Shown here: one piece after another, positions 11,905-26,400 of the stretch | How the letters are laid out: the number at the start of each line of letters is the position of its first letter | How positions within the stretch are numbered: position 1 is the first letter of the stretch | NCBI GenBank assembly: GCA_036362985.1 | Contig: JAYGXS010000002.1 | Span: 90,121,265-90,185,264, forward strand | Origin: Ligula intestinalis | Taxonomy: Eukaryota > Platyhelminthes > Cestoda > Diphyllobothriidea > Diphyllobothriidae | Length of the DNA stretch: 64,000 nt | Reading direction: 5' to 3' | Program-made: the position numbers and the translations under genes | The notes under the pieces: model-generated | What the model saw: the letters and a program-made list of their open reading frames with translations, nothing else | Databases searched by the model: none | Told to the model about the DNA's origin: nothing

Positions 11905-14336
11905 ACATTTTCCCAGCGTTGAGGTAGAGCAAACGGTACTTGTTAGTAGCCCCTTTTATTGTGACCTGATTGGCGGCGATTACAGCCGGTCATAACCCCT
12001 GCCAATTGCTGTGCAGAATTCCACAGGAACACATTTTCCGAGATTTGCTATCAGAGACCGTGTCAGAATCGTCCTAGCACCGACGAATGTTGTTGTAGCT
12101 GTGCTATAGCACAGGAACAGGAACTCTGTGATTGTAAGGTTCATGACCACCGTTTCAATTCCGCATGCAAATTTTAACAGCAATCAGTAGCGTGAATACT
12201 CATCTGTTTCTTACGAGTTATCACATGGAGACCAGATACGCTTAAAGAAGGACTGTGGTATGATCCCACAGCTGAGGACATTTTAAGTGTCAGTAGCGTA
12301 TACCTCTAAAATTGAATACCTCGTAGAGCAAAGGAAATAATGAGCCGCTTTGAATATTTTCTGTTCTCGGCAACATTGTTCTTTGTACATACTGTCTTCA
12401 AACGAAACTTACTGTACCCATTTGCTGTTGAAGCGTCCACTTAACATCATGCGCTCCTTGTTCACGTAAATAAGGACACTCAACAAGTGGTCCCTCGCTG
12501 TGCTTACAGACGAGCTTGACTTTGCGACTGTTGTGTGGACTGACAACTTGTATGTCCAGCCCGCTAAGTCGCCCAACTGTATGCCGCTCGGTCCTAAATG
12601 AACTCTTAAAGAAAACAGAAGAGTTCTAAAACTCCATGACGTTCAGTATTATCAGCAATACGCATGGTGCTATGAACGTTTCTGTCCATACAACACAACT
12701 TACATTTGAATGTTTGAGCAGCTGTTTCCTACAGCCTATATTATTAATGCATAGGATGGATGAGGCCAACAACCTATTGGCCATAAAAAGGGAAGGTAAT
12801 ACTTAAAATGTCTGGTCGGCGGACTGTTCTTTAGGACAAATATACCCGTGTGATAGGAAATTTCATATACTCGGTACTTTCCTTAAATACTAATTCCCTT
12901 GAACTGCTGTATCTCCGGGAAAACATTTTTGACAGACATGTGTTCAATCTTCACAAACTATAATTGTCTATTTAAACGTGGTGTGATCTAAGCTGGAACG
13001 AATTTGTTTCGCCGGTTACCATACGCCTTTCTCTTTTGATCCTTAGCCACAATAGCTTCCTTACTACACCTAAGTAGGCTAGACTTAAAACATATCACAG
13101 CGGCTAATTATACTGTGCACTTGCCTGCTAAATCTTTTTCCCTCTTGTCCTTAACTTCTCCTTCAGCCGTACCCTGTTTGCAGCTTTTGTAACATTCTTA
13201 AATTGCTGAGCGAAGGCACCTCTGGTTGCTACATAATGCTACTAGGCATGTCACATGTGAAATTTAATCCGCATGTCTATTTAGCAGGGTGCAGTTAAAA
13301 AAATTGTGGAAATATGCTTCATAGAAAGTCATTGTCACTGCTTAGTCATACTACTAGTTGCGTGAGCAACCGTCAATTTCTGTGGGCTTGTTGACTTGTC
13401 TGTTTCCCTGCATTATTAAATGCAATACTCACCTGCGCAGGACAATGTATCATAAAAATATTTCAGTGCTGTATTAAAGTTGTGCGGCAGTAGTTAGTAG
13501 TAGTAGTAGTAATTTATTGGCAGCTCGTTTTTTAGCATGGTCTTGAAGATATTTCACTACCAAATTGATAGCTATATCTCTCCTCTAAAAATGCTCAGTT
13601 GGTTGCTTGGATAGTCGTAACAAGTCTCTCCGATCATCTGCTGGTTCTCCCGATGCCTCAATGAAAATTTGCATTCGGTTCAGCCTTTGGTTTTTGTACG
13701 CCGAGGTTGGAGTATGGTTAGCTGATGACAGCCAGTAATTCAATAGTTGCCAAGTATCTTACCACATAATGAAAATTGCAAGGAAGATAAGTTGAAAAAC
13801 CCCCAAATAACTGCCTTTATACATTCACGCATAGGTTTGTATACCGGATGGTGTTGATCGTTGGTAAGAGAAACGGAGGAACTGTTACGAGCCAGGAGAG
13901 AACCGTTGCACCAAGAAAAATGACTTTACGTGAATCCGATAACTCGAGGCGGACATCACGCTTTAGTAGAATTGACGGGAAACCGTTCACCCATTCCAAC
14001 TCGTAAAACAAAGAAACTTTTGTTTATCTAATTATGCGGCTTGTTTACTCATAAGCTTCTCATGTACACAAGTATTTCGGGCCAACGTACGTCATTAGTA
14101 GCCTAATCCAAGTACATTGTATTTCCGAGTAAACGTTATAATAATAAAACATACACCAGCTAGAATTTTTAGTGGTTTTGCTTTGTCATGGCTCTTACTA
14201 AGTTCGTTTACTCCTTCGATTCTTACCGAACTCTTGGTTAGCATTTCAAAGATTCGGAAGTATAAATCAGTGAAATATCTTGTGAAGATTATCTTAACAA
14301 ACTAATGCATATATCATCTGTCTGAAGGTAAGCTGC
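11905..14336. other. Region upstream of FAN1
   Basis: No UBZ zinc-finger exon or other FAN1 N-terminal exon was found here. It holds a short TAG microsatellite at 13497-13513 and a weak SINE tail-like fragment near 13695-13745 (ggttggagtatggttagctgatgacagcc). The FAN1 promoter should lie in this interval, but no specific motif stands out. Confidence 0.35.
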
Positions 14337-14496
14337 ATGAACGAGCGAGAGAATGAGCCCGCGACGCCGGCCGTCCAACCCTATTTCGTCGAATCATTTG
14401 CTTTTATTTTGCGCCACCTCGGTCAGGAAAAGACTTTTAAGCACCTCTTTAACGACTCTGATGAAGCATTTATCTCCGCCTTCAAAAATCTGACGG
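14337..14496 (+). CDS. FAN1: FAN1 exon 1
   Basis: Starts at the first ATG of the conserved stretch and encodes residues 1-53, including QPYFVESFAFILRHLGQEKT, which matches the PYYLRSF.. block that follows the N-terminal third in vertebrate FAN1. It ends in phase 1 at GTAAGT. An alternative is that the exon begins a little upstream at ctgaag|gtaagctgcATG after an intron or trans-splice. Confidence 0.8.
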
Positions 14497-17400
14497 GTAA
14501 GTAAATTCGTTTTGTTCAACGTTTGCAGAGGACTCTCAGAAGGTCTACTTGACGCTGTTTAGGCGATCTAAAGGTTTTTTCCGCCAGTCAAAACTCCGCA
14601 TTGATCCCGCCCCAGGAGATTTAGCTGCTGCGTTGCTTGAACTCTCAAATCAGGGCTTCCTGTCCTCTGGTAGTTGTCACTTTCATTTTTTATGAATTCA
14701 GATCTCTCTACGTTTCCTGACGACGAAATTCTGAACATACTTGATCGAAAAGAAGTGAATGATCTCGCGGCTGCGTTCAAACTGCCATTGAAAGGATCGA
14801 AAAGTGACCTCATTTGCAGTTTGCTGAAAATTTCGCGTGAAAAATCAATTTTATCCTTTTTTGGTACTCAGGAAAACAAGGCGACTCGGCTCAGACAGTT
14901 GTAAGTTTCCTGTCTGTCTTCTGCCTTATGGAAAATTTGACACTTTGTTGATTATCACAGAATTGGCCTTCTCGAGGGCTGGTATATGTTTGAAAATACG
15001 GCAGACTCTTGCGATCCCCATGAAATAGGAAAAATCATATGCGGACGCACGTTCCCAGAAAAGATCGGATCACATACCTCAGGATTGGAGAAGAATGTTT
15101 AGTAATCAGGTGTATGCGTAAGTAGGGAAGAGAATTGATCGGTCACTTGAACCATTTGTTTATTTTTCTGAATTTTTGGACTCGTGCGGGAATCCTTTAT
15201 AGCCACAGAGCAGCCAACCAAACATAAGTGACGCAGGGCCTGTCCTAGATTGATACATCGATCGATATAGTTCTCATGTTAGGCCATGACTTATGAAATG
15301 TAGTTCATATCAATATGCTAAACTTTAGCTTTGTAAATTCTCTATGGCAGGAAGGCAAAAAGGCAGATGACACATAAGGTTACCGCTTCCAATAACATTT
15401 AATAAAATAATTATTAATTGTTGGGATTAATATACGATAATGCCATAGCTTCCAAGTGGTTGATATCGTTACCTACATATCCGCTTCGCGCAGTTGGAGA
15501 TAAGCAACCTTGCTCACTAGTTCAAGGCTCGACATAGATTAGTATGACATATGAATTGGGGCGAAGGTTACCATCACGGACGGCTGTTGCCCCCCCCCCC
15601 GGATTCATGACATTATTCATCTGAGTTTTCAGGCATCTACTGGAGTATATGGTCAGTGTTAAAATGAACAACAGCACGAGCAAAAGTTATACGCTATAGG
15701 ACCCAGTCAAACAGCAGCAAAGTCAACCTGGGTGTGATTGCGCAAGGCTCTGTGTTTCGGCGCTAAATTGGCTGAGTTCTCCTCGGAGTTCGTGCTTCAA
15801 TCAGTTCGCGGCTGTTCTTACTTCGGATATGGGCGACTATGCGCATGACTGAAAAATAGATCTCGCGACTCATTTTGTAGGTGTGAGCAGCCACTTGTGA
15901 TTATCCATCACCCCGTCGCACGATCAGCTTATGTTCGCTTATGAGTGGTTGGGAAATGCATCCAGTCTGACTCTCCTTGTCTCGTATCTTGCTTGCACGA
16001 TTATCTTGGTGTCTGCGAGCTTAGACGTATGAGCCATTTCAAAGCTGTGGGCACGCACTTTGAATAATTTGTCTCTTGTCGCACAGCCATCTTATGCTCG
16101 TGTGTATGTTCAGCCTGATCTATGTAGTTACAGGAATAGTTTGGGCATAGAATATGGTACTACATCAGACTGCTTACCGGAATTTAATTTCTCCTTGATT
16201 TTCATGACCCTGTTGCACATGACAGTCTTGGGTGGGTGTACAATGCCAACCTATAGCCCCACAGCAATGTGTTTGGTCGTCTCTCAAACGCCGTTGATAT
16301 ATAGCAAAACATGTAATATCGTGCGTGCTGTTTTAGATTGGATTCTTTGGGGCCGAACTAGTAGGTATCGGCTTTTAAACAGTTTAGGTTATCCGTTCCG
16401 GAGGTATCGGGTCTCGTCTAAATCTTCTTCTCGATGAACAGATTGAGTCTGGACCCGTTAGAAGAGTGTTCCCACACACATTTTTTGAGCAATCATCTAA
16501 TGGCTCCGTCATTCTTAACGTTTTAATCAACACCTACACCCGTACCCGTACACCGTTCTTTTTGCCTGTTCACAGTCGTAGTTTCTCTCCGACCGCCAGA
16601 TATCAAACTTGTTTTGCTTAGTTACAATCTAGACATTTCCCTTAGTATGTTGCCTGTATGAAATTGAGGCAACACCAAGGTTTGGAATTACAATCAGCTT
16701 GAGTCTTCCACATTTTTAACCACGCCAGTTCAAAAGGGTGAAGTTCATAAAAAATAAAGAAGACCTTCTGGGTAATAAAGCCTTCGCAAAAACGGGAGCT
16801 TTCGTTCTTTAGGATAACAACACTTTGGGCCGAAATCTTGACTACCAGTCCCAAATATTCGACGCTGCTAACGGTCTAGGTTCTTATTAACATCTGATTT
16901 ATGCTACTACTGACTTATCGGGATATTTACAGTTAGGCCCTAACTTGGTTTGCTCTAGGCTGCTATGAGGGTTGATTTCTATCCTTAAAAAATGTCTTAC
17001 AAGGATCTCCTTTGATCCATAATTGCGAACAATGCACTCGACTGTTTTCACGCTTTAGAAGTCTTAAAGCTCTGGGGACATGCTACTGCCTTCAAGAGGC
17101 TCCTGCGGCCGTATTCAGCCGTTCTATACTGCTCTTCTCAATTGCTTCTGACCAGAGCGGCCCGCTCACTCAACCTCTATCGATTACCGCTCACTTGTCT
17201 GGAGAGTTGTAAGCAAACAGTGTTTACTTACTTGATCATGTTCCCTTAGTAATTTATGCCTTTTTGAAACATTGTTTTCTCGGAAGAAGTTTGAACAAGG
17301 AAAAGATCACGAATTGGGCAGATTTTAATGACGTCATGGACACTGTCCAAACAGTCGACCAAAGAACTGCATTTAAGGTCGTACTTCGGGCGACGACCTG

Positions 17401-20400
17401 GCGTCTCCTACGGAGAAGGAAACTAGAGCTCTGTCAGCAGCTGGACCATGTGATCGACCTCGCATTGCCGTGGTAACGATCGATAAACTCATTCCCGCTT
17501 ACGCCTCCTTGTCACCCCAAGGACTGACTGCTACCCTGCCCCCGTCCCGACCCCCCCCCCCCCTTTTAACCACGTCCTGCTAGCTTTCATGAACTGCTAT
17601 GCTGGGACAATTACCTCCCCCCTCCTCCACCCCTCACCATGCGCCCATATTTTTGACTAATTGTTTCTACTCCCTTTACCTATCTTGTTTCAACCTTCGA
17701 GGCTGACATTTAATTGGACAGTTAATTATCTTATTAATAGGCAACGACCGTTTGCAGCTGATTGAGAGGTCACGAAATTTCATGACGTCATTAAATTCTG
17801 CCTAGCTCGTGCTCTTATGCCTTTTTATCAAGTTAAACGACTAACATTGCACAGAAAAATGTTTTTTATCGTTAATACTGCTTATATTTCCTTGTTTGAG
17901 TACTAGTCTATTCACCTGAGGTCAGAGGCCATGCCAGAAGACAGTATGAAAAACTCAGATACAGTAGTCGCCGGCTATTAAGCCCACCTCGGGCCCAGAC
18001 CGAATTGGGCTTAATAAGCAGCGGGCGCAATACCCGGAGAGTCCTAGTTCTTGATTAGCTAATTCAGAATAGGCACTATACATTACATACTTACTGTATT
18101 AGGTGTAGAGCGTGGTTATGTACAAGAAAAGAATACTGTTTGTCTGTATTTTACGTAATAAAAAAGCAATAAAATGATTTGCGACACGTTTAAAAAAAGC
18201 GGTCTAGTGTCAGTTGTTTTGGAGGGGACTTCACTCGCAAGTGCTCTTTGGTGTCCTTCTCCAGGCACCAAAAATCGTCGAATTTTGTAAAATCTGATGC
18301 CTGTAGATCGCGTTGCGCACGCTGAGAGAGGAGAATCTCGCTATATCCTGTTGACAAACTTGGCTTTGTAGCCGGCGACTGGGCTTATAAGCCGGCAGAT
18401 TTGGCTATGTAAAATTCTGTCCGAAGCTAATTTGGGCTTAATACGCGGCTGGGCCTATTAACTGTGGGCTTAATAACCGGCGACTACTGTATTAGTTGTG
18501 GTTCTATAGTAAACAGGAGGAAGATTAAGAAAGCACGATGAATAACGAAGGGGTGGACATACATCCGAGGTGAGTAGAGAAACAGTATTAAACCCACGCG
18601 TGGCTTTTGGTTTAAAGACGAACGAAGATAATGAGGCCGTAAACAAGGAACGAGGTGAATCGATGAATAGGACTGCATCGAACGTGGTCAAGGGGAGTCA
18701 ACGAGTGACTTAGCTGGAACAAGGAACGCGTACTTCGGATAAATCTGGTTACTAAAAAGTAGTTAGTAGCAAATAATGCAAGAATTTAACATTGAAGTGC
18801 ACTTATCGCATTTCAGAGGATGGGATTGCTGAAACAGGACATTTATTAGCCTGTCAGTTCGAATTCTTCCTCGCAGATCGCAAATAAGGGTGAAGTGGGG
18901 CACAAGGGGAGCAGCATTAATGGGAAAAAATTTACCCATCACTACTTGCCCTGCGTTTATCGCTGCGGGATCGTATCTGAAATTATGTTTGTTTGCTTGT
19001 TCAAACTCGAGCTGGTGATGACTGTGGTTTCATTACTCAGCCGTTGGGCTCGCTCTCACTGAATTTTGTTGTTGCCCTCCTGCATGAATAATTACTCTAA
19101 CTAGGCAAAATCTCGGCACAGAATTTAGAGGTGGAGAGGGGGGATCATCGTGCATATTAATTGATGCCTCTAACTTGGATGCCAGCTCGCGTCGATAGCA
19201 TCAAGGTGACAGCCAGGAAACAATTTAGAAGGAGATATGATCGCTGAAGCAAAAAGTGTGTTCATTCGACAGGCTGGATTTTCACTCCCACACGATTACA
19301 AAACAAATGCGTCCTATAAATAGTGCACTCTTTGTACCCTCAAAACTGTTATCTGCGACTGTCCGGTTCGAGTACGAATCTGAAAAGTGAGGTTATTCAA
19401 CTTGTTGTTTCAGCGACCGCTTCTGAATTGCTTTTTGTAACTCGTTTATTCAATACCATCGGAAATACAAGGCATTTGACAAACAACCCATTTCGAAGGT
19501 GGGTATTTTATTCCCCTCTAGTATCCTCCAGCAATTTGTGCTCAGTGCAAGTAGTTGTAGGTGTCGCGCAAAGGTAGGGATCCCTTGCGGGGCCGCCTGG
19601 GGAACATGTGAAGCGCTCCCCTCAGACTCACGGGCACCTGATTTTAGGGGATAGGAGGGGCAGCGCATGTCAGGGAACAAATTAGATCGCAATACTTGTG
19701 TAAAATATAAAAAGTTACGAGTACAAGTTGGGTCGCGTACTCAAACCTTGGGAGAAGACACTGAAATTGGATTTAATATCATCGCTAACCCCCCGCCCGA
19801 CCAACGGCGAACGCGTGTATGTCAGGGGAGTGTGCCCTAGCCTCGGGCGAGGTCATTTAGGTACATTTTCTAGTGGAACCACCAACACGAACTAGAAGAA
19901 CGGTTAACGCAGTAAAAAAGTTGAAAAATTGTGGCAATCACCCTGTTTAAAATGCGTAAGTAGGCGGTTATTACCGTGGTTAATTTAAGAGGCTAATTTC
20001 GCTGAGTATACTGACTTAAGCGGTTATAGTATGCGGTTACCTTCGCAGGACCACTCTGCAATTCAATGCCATCATCAAATCCCTGCTGGATAGGCGGATG
20101 GTGTGTATAAAACTGTACGGTTACGGGTAATTTAACCTACTTCAATATTTAAGTAGGTGGCTATAATACGTAAGGACCTTTGGAAGACCCCACTAGGAAA
20201 CCCTTCCGTCGCAAATTGAATCCACCTTCTTACCACAGGGTTCGGAAAGTACAATTTGGCAGCTCACTGTTTCAGTCTCTAGGGCGTTAGTGGTAGGTTT
20301 CGAAAACATCTTCGAGTAAACACGTTTTCTATTAAAGTTGTGAAAATTTTCGTCAGACAATTCAGAAGGGTATTTAGCGGACATGCGCATGCTTTCGATA

Positions 20401-23400
20401 AATTCTCATCGGGCCATTACAGTTCTGTGAGAATGGTGTACAAGTTAAACCAGTGGTCAATAATGTTCGTCTTTTCTTACAAGAAAAAGGAAAGTACATT
20501 ATTGACTCCTTCTCGTGATAGTTACAGTTATATGAACTGGAATTAACTGTTGGTAAGCGTTATTTCTGACAAGCTTTTGTGCCTGCACACCCATCTCCTG
20601 TCCTGTGCAATCGCATTTCGCACGCGTAGGCAATTTGCATGCCAGCACTGGGTGACTGTCTTCCGCATCCACTTCCGCAACCATATGCCTTGCCATCATT
20701 TTTCTTTTCATTTGGAAGGCTTGGGATTTCGAAATAGAGACTGCTTTGTGGTGCACCTGTCCGTGGAAAATGGACTTGATGGGTAGCAAATTTTAGCTTA
20801 CTTGATTAAGCGATTTTATGGGGCGATTTGGCCCAACGTATCGACAGAAGGCAGATGTGTTTGTTTATGAGGGGGGGGGGTTTCCGGGGTAGTAGCTAGG
20901 TCCTCCGCGCCGCTCGAAATAAGAATGGCTTATAGTCTAGGCTGAACAGTACACCGGAGGGTGATGCAGTAAAAAACATTCATAGCCATAAACAGTTGGA
21001 TATTTTCTATCAATTTCTCTGTAAATGCTGTGAGTGCAGTCGCATTGACAATTATCATCAAAAAATAATTTGAAATTTGGACTCAACGTCAAATATAGCA
21101 AATTATGCTGCACAGCCAGGACGAATTTTCAGATTTGATGTTGTTAAGATAGTGATCCCATTTTAAGACAGGTACAAGCAGCCCAGATATCTTCTAACAG
21201 TTCAGTCAACCGCCACGTATACCTGCCTCCTTCCTACCCAGTTCTACGGATCCACTTGCTAGGTGATATTTAAGACATGGAACCATCGCAACCGCCGGTG
21301 ATCGTCATAGTCTCTATAGGTGGGGTCACGGAAGCGGCGATGCAACGAGTTTCTGATTCACATTAACAGCCAGCATAGTTGATCTGCACAGTAGCCAAAA
21401 TGCGCCATATTATAAGGGCTGCACATACAACTCTCCAGTTTCTGGACCTGGTGACCGAGGTCATTGTTCTTAAAGTCAGGACAAAAATAAAGCCCTACTG
21501 GTAATCGCTTACCTTCCTTTTAACATCTCACTCCGAATCGCATTTAACTAGTATTGTTGTGTTTATAAGTCTCACACTAACCAGTTTTTACGTGTGGACT
21601 TCAGGAGCATCAATCTCTTAGCGACAAGTACATACAAAGCAAAGCTAATCAAATTGCAGAAGTTGTCCTTGATTGGGTTCAAGTTGTCGGCGACTGCGCC
21701 CAGCTTTCTTGAGAAAAGTTCAGTTTAAAGTACTGCACTTCCTTGGTATGATGGCCCTTTCCATCTCTCTCTTTCTGATTCTGCTGCTGCTATGCATAGC
21801 AGTCTGCTCGGCGATTTATGCCTCTCTAGAGACTACTTATCGAATTGCTGCATCGGTATGCGGTGAGAAGTGTTAGGTTTTCCTGCGGGTCAGTGCAGCA
21901 TAGGATTAGTTGCCCTGACACTCCTCTGTACGAGGAATCCCGTCGTCTCTAGCGCACTTGCTTTAAATCCTCCACTTTTACTTCTTTAGTTTACTATAAA
22001 GTGGCTCGGATTAACTGGTCATGAAATAGTTTCTTACAGGTGAATTGGCGGAGTTTTACCTCAACCTAATGTCTTAACCAATCAAAATGAAGACAAAGCT
22101 GGAGATTTCACTCTCTTTTCTAATTTTGCTGTTGTAATTCTCGTCTACTCCTGCGAATTTTCCTGCCTTTTCGCTTAGTTGTTTTAGTTTCCTTTAAATA
22201 TATCTCACTTATACGCCACATGTTTCCGTCTTTTCCACGTCCCTTGATTAAGGTACAATCTCCTCCAGGTTCGGCGCGGCGATGTGATATATCCCGCCTA
22301 TGCGATTTCCCGAAAGTCGCAGCTTTTCCGCTCTCGGGATGAACTTACAAGGTTTCATTTTGGACTGTTGGAATTTGGCCCTTTGACGTCACAACTTTGA
22401 GCATATTTTTTTATTTAAAACGTAAAGACATCTTCTTATGGGGTCTTTTCTTTCCCTAAGGTTCTATGAACTCTATGCTCTGCGGCATGAGCTAGACTGC
22501 CTTATTCTCCTTTCGAACTATGACCTGGCTCTTGAACGTTTTGCTGCCAAAGAAAAGTTTGTACTGAGCGTGCTTAATGAGTAGGTCGTCATTGAAGTCG
22601 TTGTGCAGTTCTTGTCTTCTTCACTGTCTGTTGTTCCTGTCGACTGTGTTGCTTGCGTTTTAGCCCGTCCGCGTCTCGTCCAGATTTGCCCGCATTTTTG
22701 CAACGTTTCTCCCCTGCCTACCTCGCTTGTGGTGTGTTGCGTATGGCCGTCAGCGTCTGCGAACGCCTTCGCCAGTATGCTCGTGCTGCCAGTCTCATTC
22801 GTGCCCTGTTGTACCCCTTTCCAAACTCCAAGAAAAAGAAATCCGCGCCTTCCGTCTCCCTTCTTACACTCATGGGATCTCGATCGGCCAGCAGACTTCT
22901 CCTACGTTTTATATTGGATGAAGGAGTACATGGAGGCAAACACTTGGAGTGCCTCACTGCAATACAGTCTCTGCTTTCTATCTCGCCGGACATGCGAGCT
23001 GCCTATCTACGTGCCGGTTACCGCTTGGAGGTTAAACGCCAAGTTGGTCGTTTGTTAGAGACGGCAGCTCGTAGGACTCCCGTGACTGCGGTCCGAAAGT
23101 CACGAAAGCGCAAGGCAGACCAGGAACTGGTAACGGAAAGTACGGAAGACCCCTTAACAGCGATCCGCGAACTCAATGAAGCTTTGGTGCCCTCCCTCAA
23201 GGAAGCGCCAACGGTAAACTTTTAGTAAAAGGATGAACTTACTCCCTTTTTTGCTGGAAGCTCAGTAGACAAACCTGACTGTTAAATTATTTTGATACAC
23301 CTCTAATGGCTTTCGTTAGGCTTTCTGTCGGATGTAAAAAGGGACTTGAGGTGGAGTAACCACAGTAGATATAGACAGGACAGGTATTTGATTTCGTTGT

Positions 23401-26400
23401 TTTGCGTTTGATAGCGATAAGGTCTAGGTTTGACGTTTTCAGTACTTGTGCCGTCTGGTTGGAATTAACATCAGATATCCTGCTACCCGGCCTCCAAAAC
23501 CTACATTTGGGGGGTTTGCATAAGGGATTGAGTTGGTAAGCTTTAGTGCTAAGGTTGGGCTTAGGACTAGGGCTACTCCTTGACCGCCAATTAGGGTGAG
23601 TTTTACACAAGGAGTTAGTTTTAGGCCCACATTGCTGGCAAACACAAGGGAGACTGCAATGGTCATTTCTGGCTCATTGGCCGTCATCAGCCAGTCACCC
23701 AACCCCAGGTGGTGCACAGCTGAGACTCGAAACCGTGATCTGTGGATCAGAAGTCCAACACTAATTATTGGCCATTGTAGTTTCCTTTGTCGCCAGTGCT
23801 CATCTGTGTACACTATTGGCCACGGCGCTGCTACAGGTGGGACGCCAAAGCAGAACGGGGCGAGTAGGTTCAGTTAGCGATCGGGGAGCGTTCATTAACC
23901 TAAGATCATTGTTAGTCTTGGACTATGATTGTTTTTCGAGATAGGGCTAATTTTAGTCTTCCTGTTTGTCCTACTCTTACGGTTGAATTCGTTTAAAGCG
24001 TTAGGGTTCTTTTTTGGCTTGCGTTTAGGATTATGGGCAACAGTAGCTTATGTAGGCCCACTCATTAATACCTACTCCCTGCATGTCTTACTGTGAAAAC
24101 GGTGGTTATAAGTTTTTTGCGGGTGGGGAATTAGGACACCCAGTGGAATTTACTTGAGTAAATGCTAAATGCATTTTTATTCTTCTGTATCTAGAAGTGT
24201 TGTTGATTTATATCTGTAGGTTTTCCTAATTTGTATTATCGTTTAACTTATTGCGGAAAAACCCGATTATCAAATTGCAGGTTTCTTGAATTTCCCGAAA
24301 AATTGAAATGATGGCTAGGAAGTCGTCTAATTCCACTTACCTGTGGTCCAACTTACCGTTCTGGAGTTAGCTTAGTATAGTCCGCAGCGCGAAGTGCCGT
24401 ACACACCTTCAATTTACATGCGGAACAACTTACTCCCAGCGGCTGCCGGGATCAACTTCAAGTAATTTTTCACTGTAGACTCACGTCTAAAAATGTCCTT
24501 CTCTGCCTATCCTATTTCTCCACCCCTCATAGCTCTATAACCACCGTTTTTGCAGGACAATATGCTGGGACCGGGGGTATAAGAGTGGGCCTACATAAGT
24601 TTCTTTTGCCCAAGATAGATTTACAGGGCTTCTGTCATCATTTTTATGCAATTTTTATTGGTAATTTTATGTTTCCGCAATAGAATCCCACCGTAGGACT
24701 CCTATTACTACAATTCCTTTATTATAGTAGTCTTTCGGATGGCTTTTGTGTTTCCATCCTCTTTAAGTCAATCTGTCCGAATGTGCTTCGTATATGTTTG
24801 TTTTTTTACGAACCCATACACAGTCAAATAGTACTGTGGCGGGAAGAATCTCTTGTCTCATTCATAGAGTGCAATTGCCCAAAGCATTGTTTGAATGCCA
24901 TTCAATTTAAAAAAAGCCAACTGACATAGCAAGTCATTGTGTCGTTTTGTTTTCGGTGGCCAGCCCATCTATTTACGTGAATTTACAGAAACCGATTTCA
25001 AGCCACTTTTCGTTGCATTGTCTGCCTTTTTTGTCTGACCTCCACGTGGCGCATTTTTAGATTGTCGTTAGGGAGGTGATGCCTGAATCAGAGTTTTCTG
25101 GTCCGCAGGCAGCTACCCTTGGTCGTCCTCTTATTGGAAGATCCTGTTAGTGTTTTATTTAAATGAAAATATTAATTTATGACATGGCCCGTGCGATGTA
25201 GTCACGTCATTTCTTTGGGTTCACCGGTCTTCATGCGTGTCTAGAACTTGCATATAAACGAACCTGCAGAATGAAACAGTAGAACCCCTGTTACCAAAAT
25301 TTTCGTATTATAGTTGCCTTTTCGACGGGTATTCCTAATAGGTTTGCCTATGAAGTATGTGTTTCGCCGATCTAGTAGAGGAACAATTAAGTTCCGCTTT
25401 TCCCAGGAGCTCACAACCTAAACCCGCCAGACCGTCACATAGTGACTAGGATGATATGATGAAATGGATCCGACAAAGTAAAGGGAGACTGAAATGGCCA
25501 TTCCTGGCTTATTAGCCGTCATCAGCCAGTCATACCCAATCTCAAAGATTGGAACCCTCGAGATTTGAATCCGGGACCTTTGGTCATTGAGTTCAATACT
25601 TTACCATTAGTCCACGGGTTGCTTGCTTTGTCTGTTTACCTATTGTGTTTCCATCCGATTTAAAAAAACTGACCGAATGTGCGTCTAATATGTGTTTGTT
25701 TACGAACCCACACACAGCCAAATATTACTGTAAGCGAAAATCCCTCGCTGGAACCCCCTAATCTCATTGATATATAGTGCAATTACCCAAAGCATTGTTT
25801 GAGACTTTCAATAATCTGACTTACTTTCCCGTTTTTCAACTATCCCCTCAAGTATGCGGACAATATTGCCTTTCACGTTCTCCATCGAATCTGGCGTGCC
25901 GGGTGGTTTAACACTTGTATTCAGAATCTTCATGCACAAGGAAAATAATATCTGAGAAAAAGTGATCTTGTTATCAATAAGACATTTCAACTTTCACTTC
26001 CGAGTCTATTCATCGCTTGCCCCACAGCACGTTGGAGTGAAGGATAGTCACTTGGTTTGAGGTAGTTTATAGAGATAGCAATCGTTCTTCTCCCACCTGG
26101 ACCTTGTGTCAAGACATAGGCAAGAAGATCCGAAGCAGATTCGGGTGCAAATGGCCGGCGCGGCGTGAACACGCACCTAGACGTGTCATCACATGTTCTG
26201 TGTGTGTGTGCAATTGTTATGGGTGCACATTCCCAATAACGTCTGTCCTACCCTGATCTGACCCTTACATTGGCTCACTGTATATGCCGCTTGATTCGTT
26301 GTATGGGCGCAAATGCGTTGACACAGTCGCGCGGGCTGCCAGTCGGTTAATACGTTCCCTTGGCACCTTGCCTGAACCGATCTTCAGTGTTGGCAAACAA

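Noticed and set aside
17250..17286. Upstream acceptor (ccttag at 17244-17249) for FAN1 exon 5
   Set aside because: It looks stronger, but joining exon 4 to it shifts the frame and meets a stop after about 25 codons.
15590..20880. Homopolymer runs (C at 15590-15600 and 17551-17563, G at 20871-20880) as functional elements
   Set aside because: Isolated runs of 10-13 bases are common replication-slippage products and error-prone in assemblies; nothing around them suggests function.
22718..23200. Long minus-strand and alternative plus-strand frames over FAN1 exon 7
   Set aside because: These are shadows of the FAN1 coding frame, which alone matches the family and fits both splice phases.
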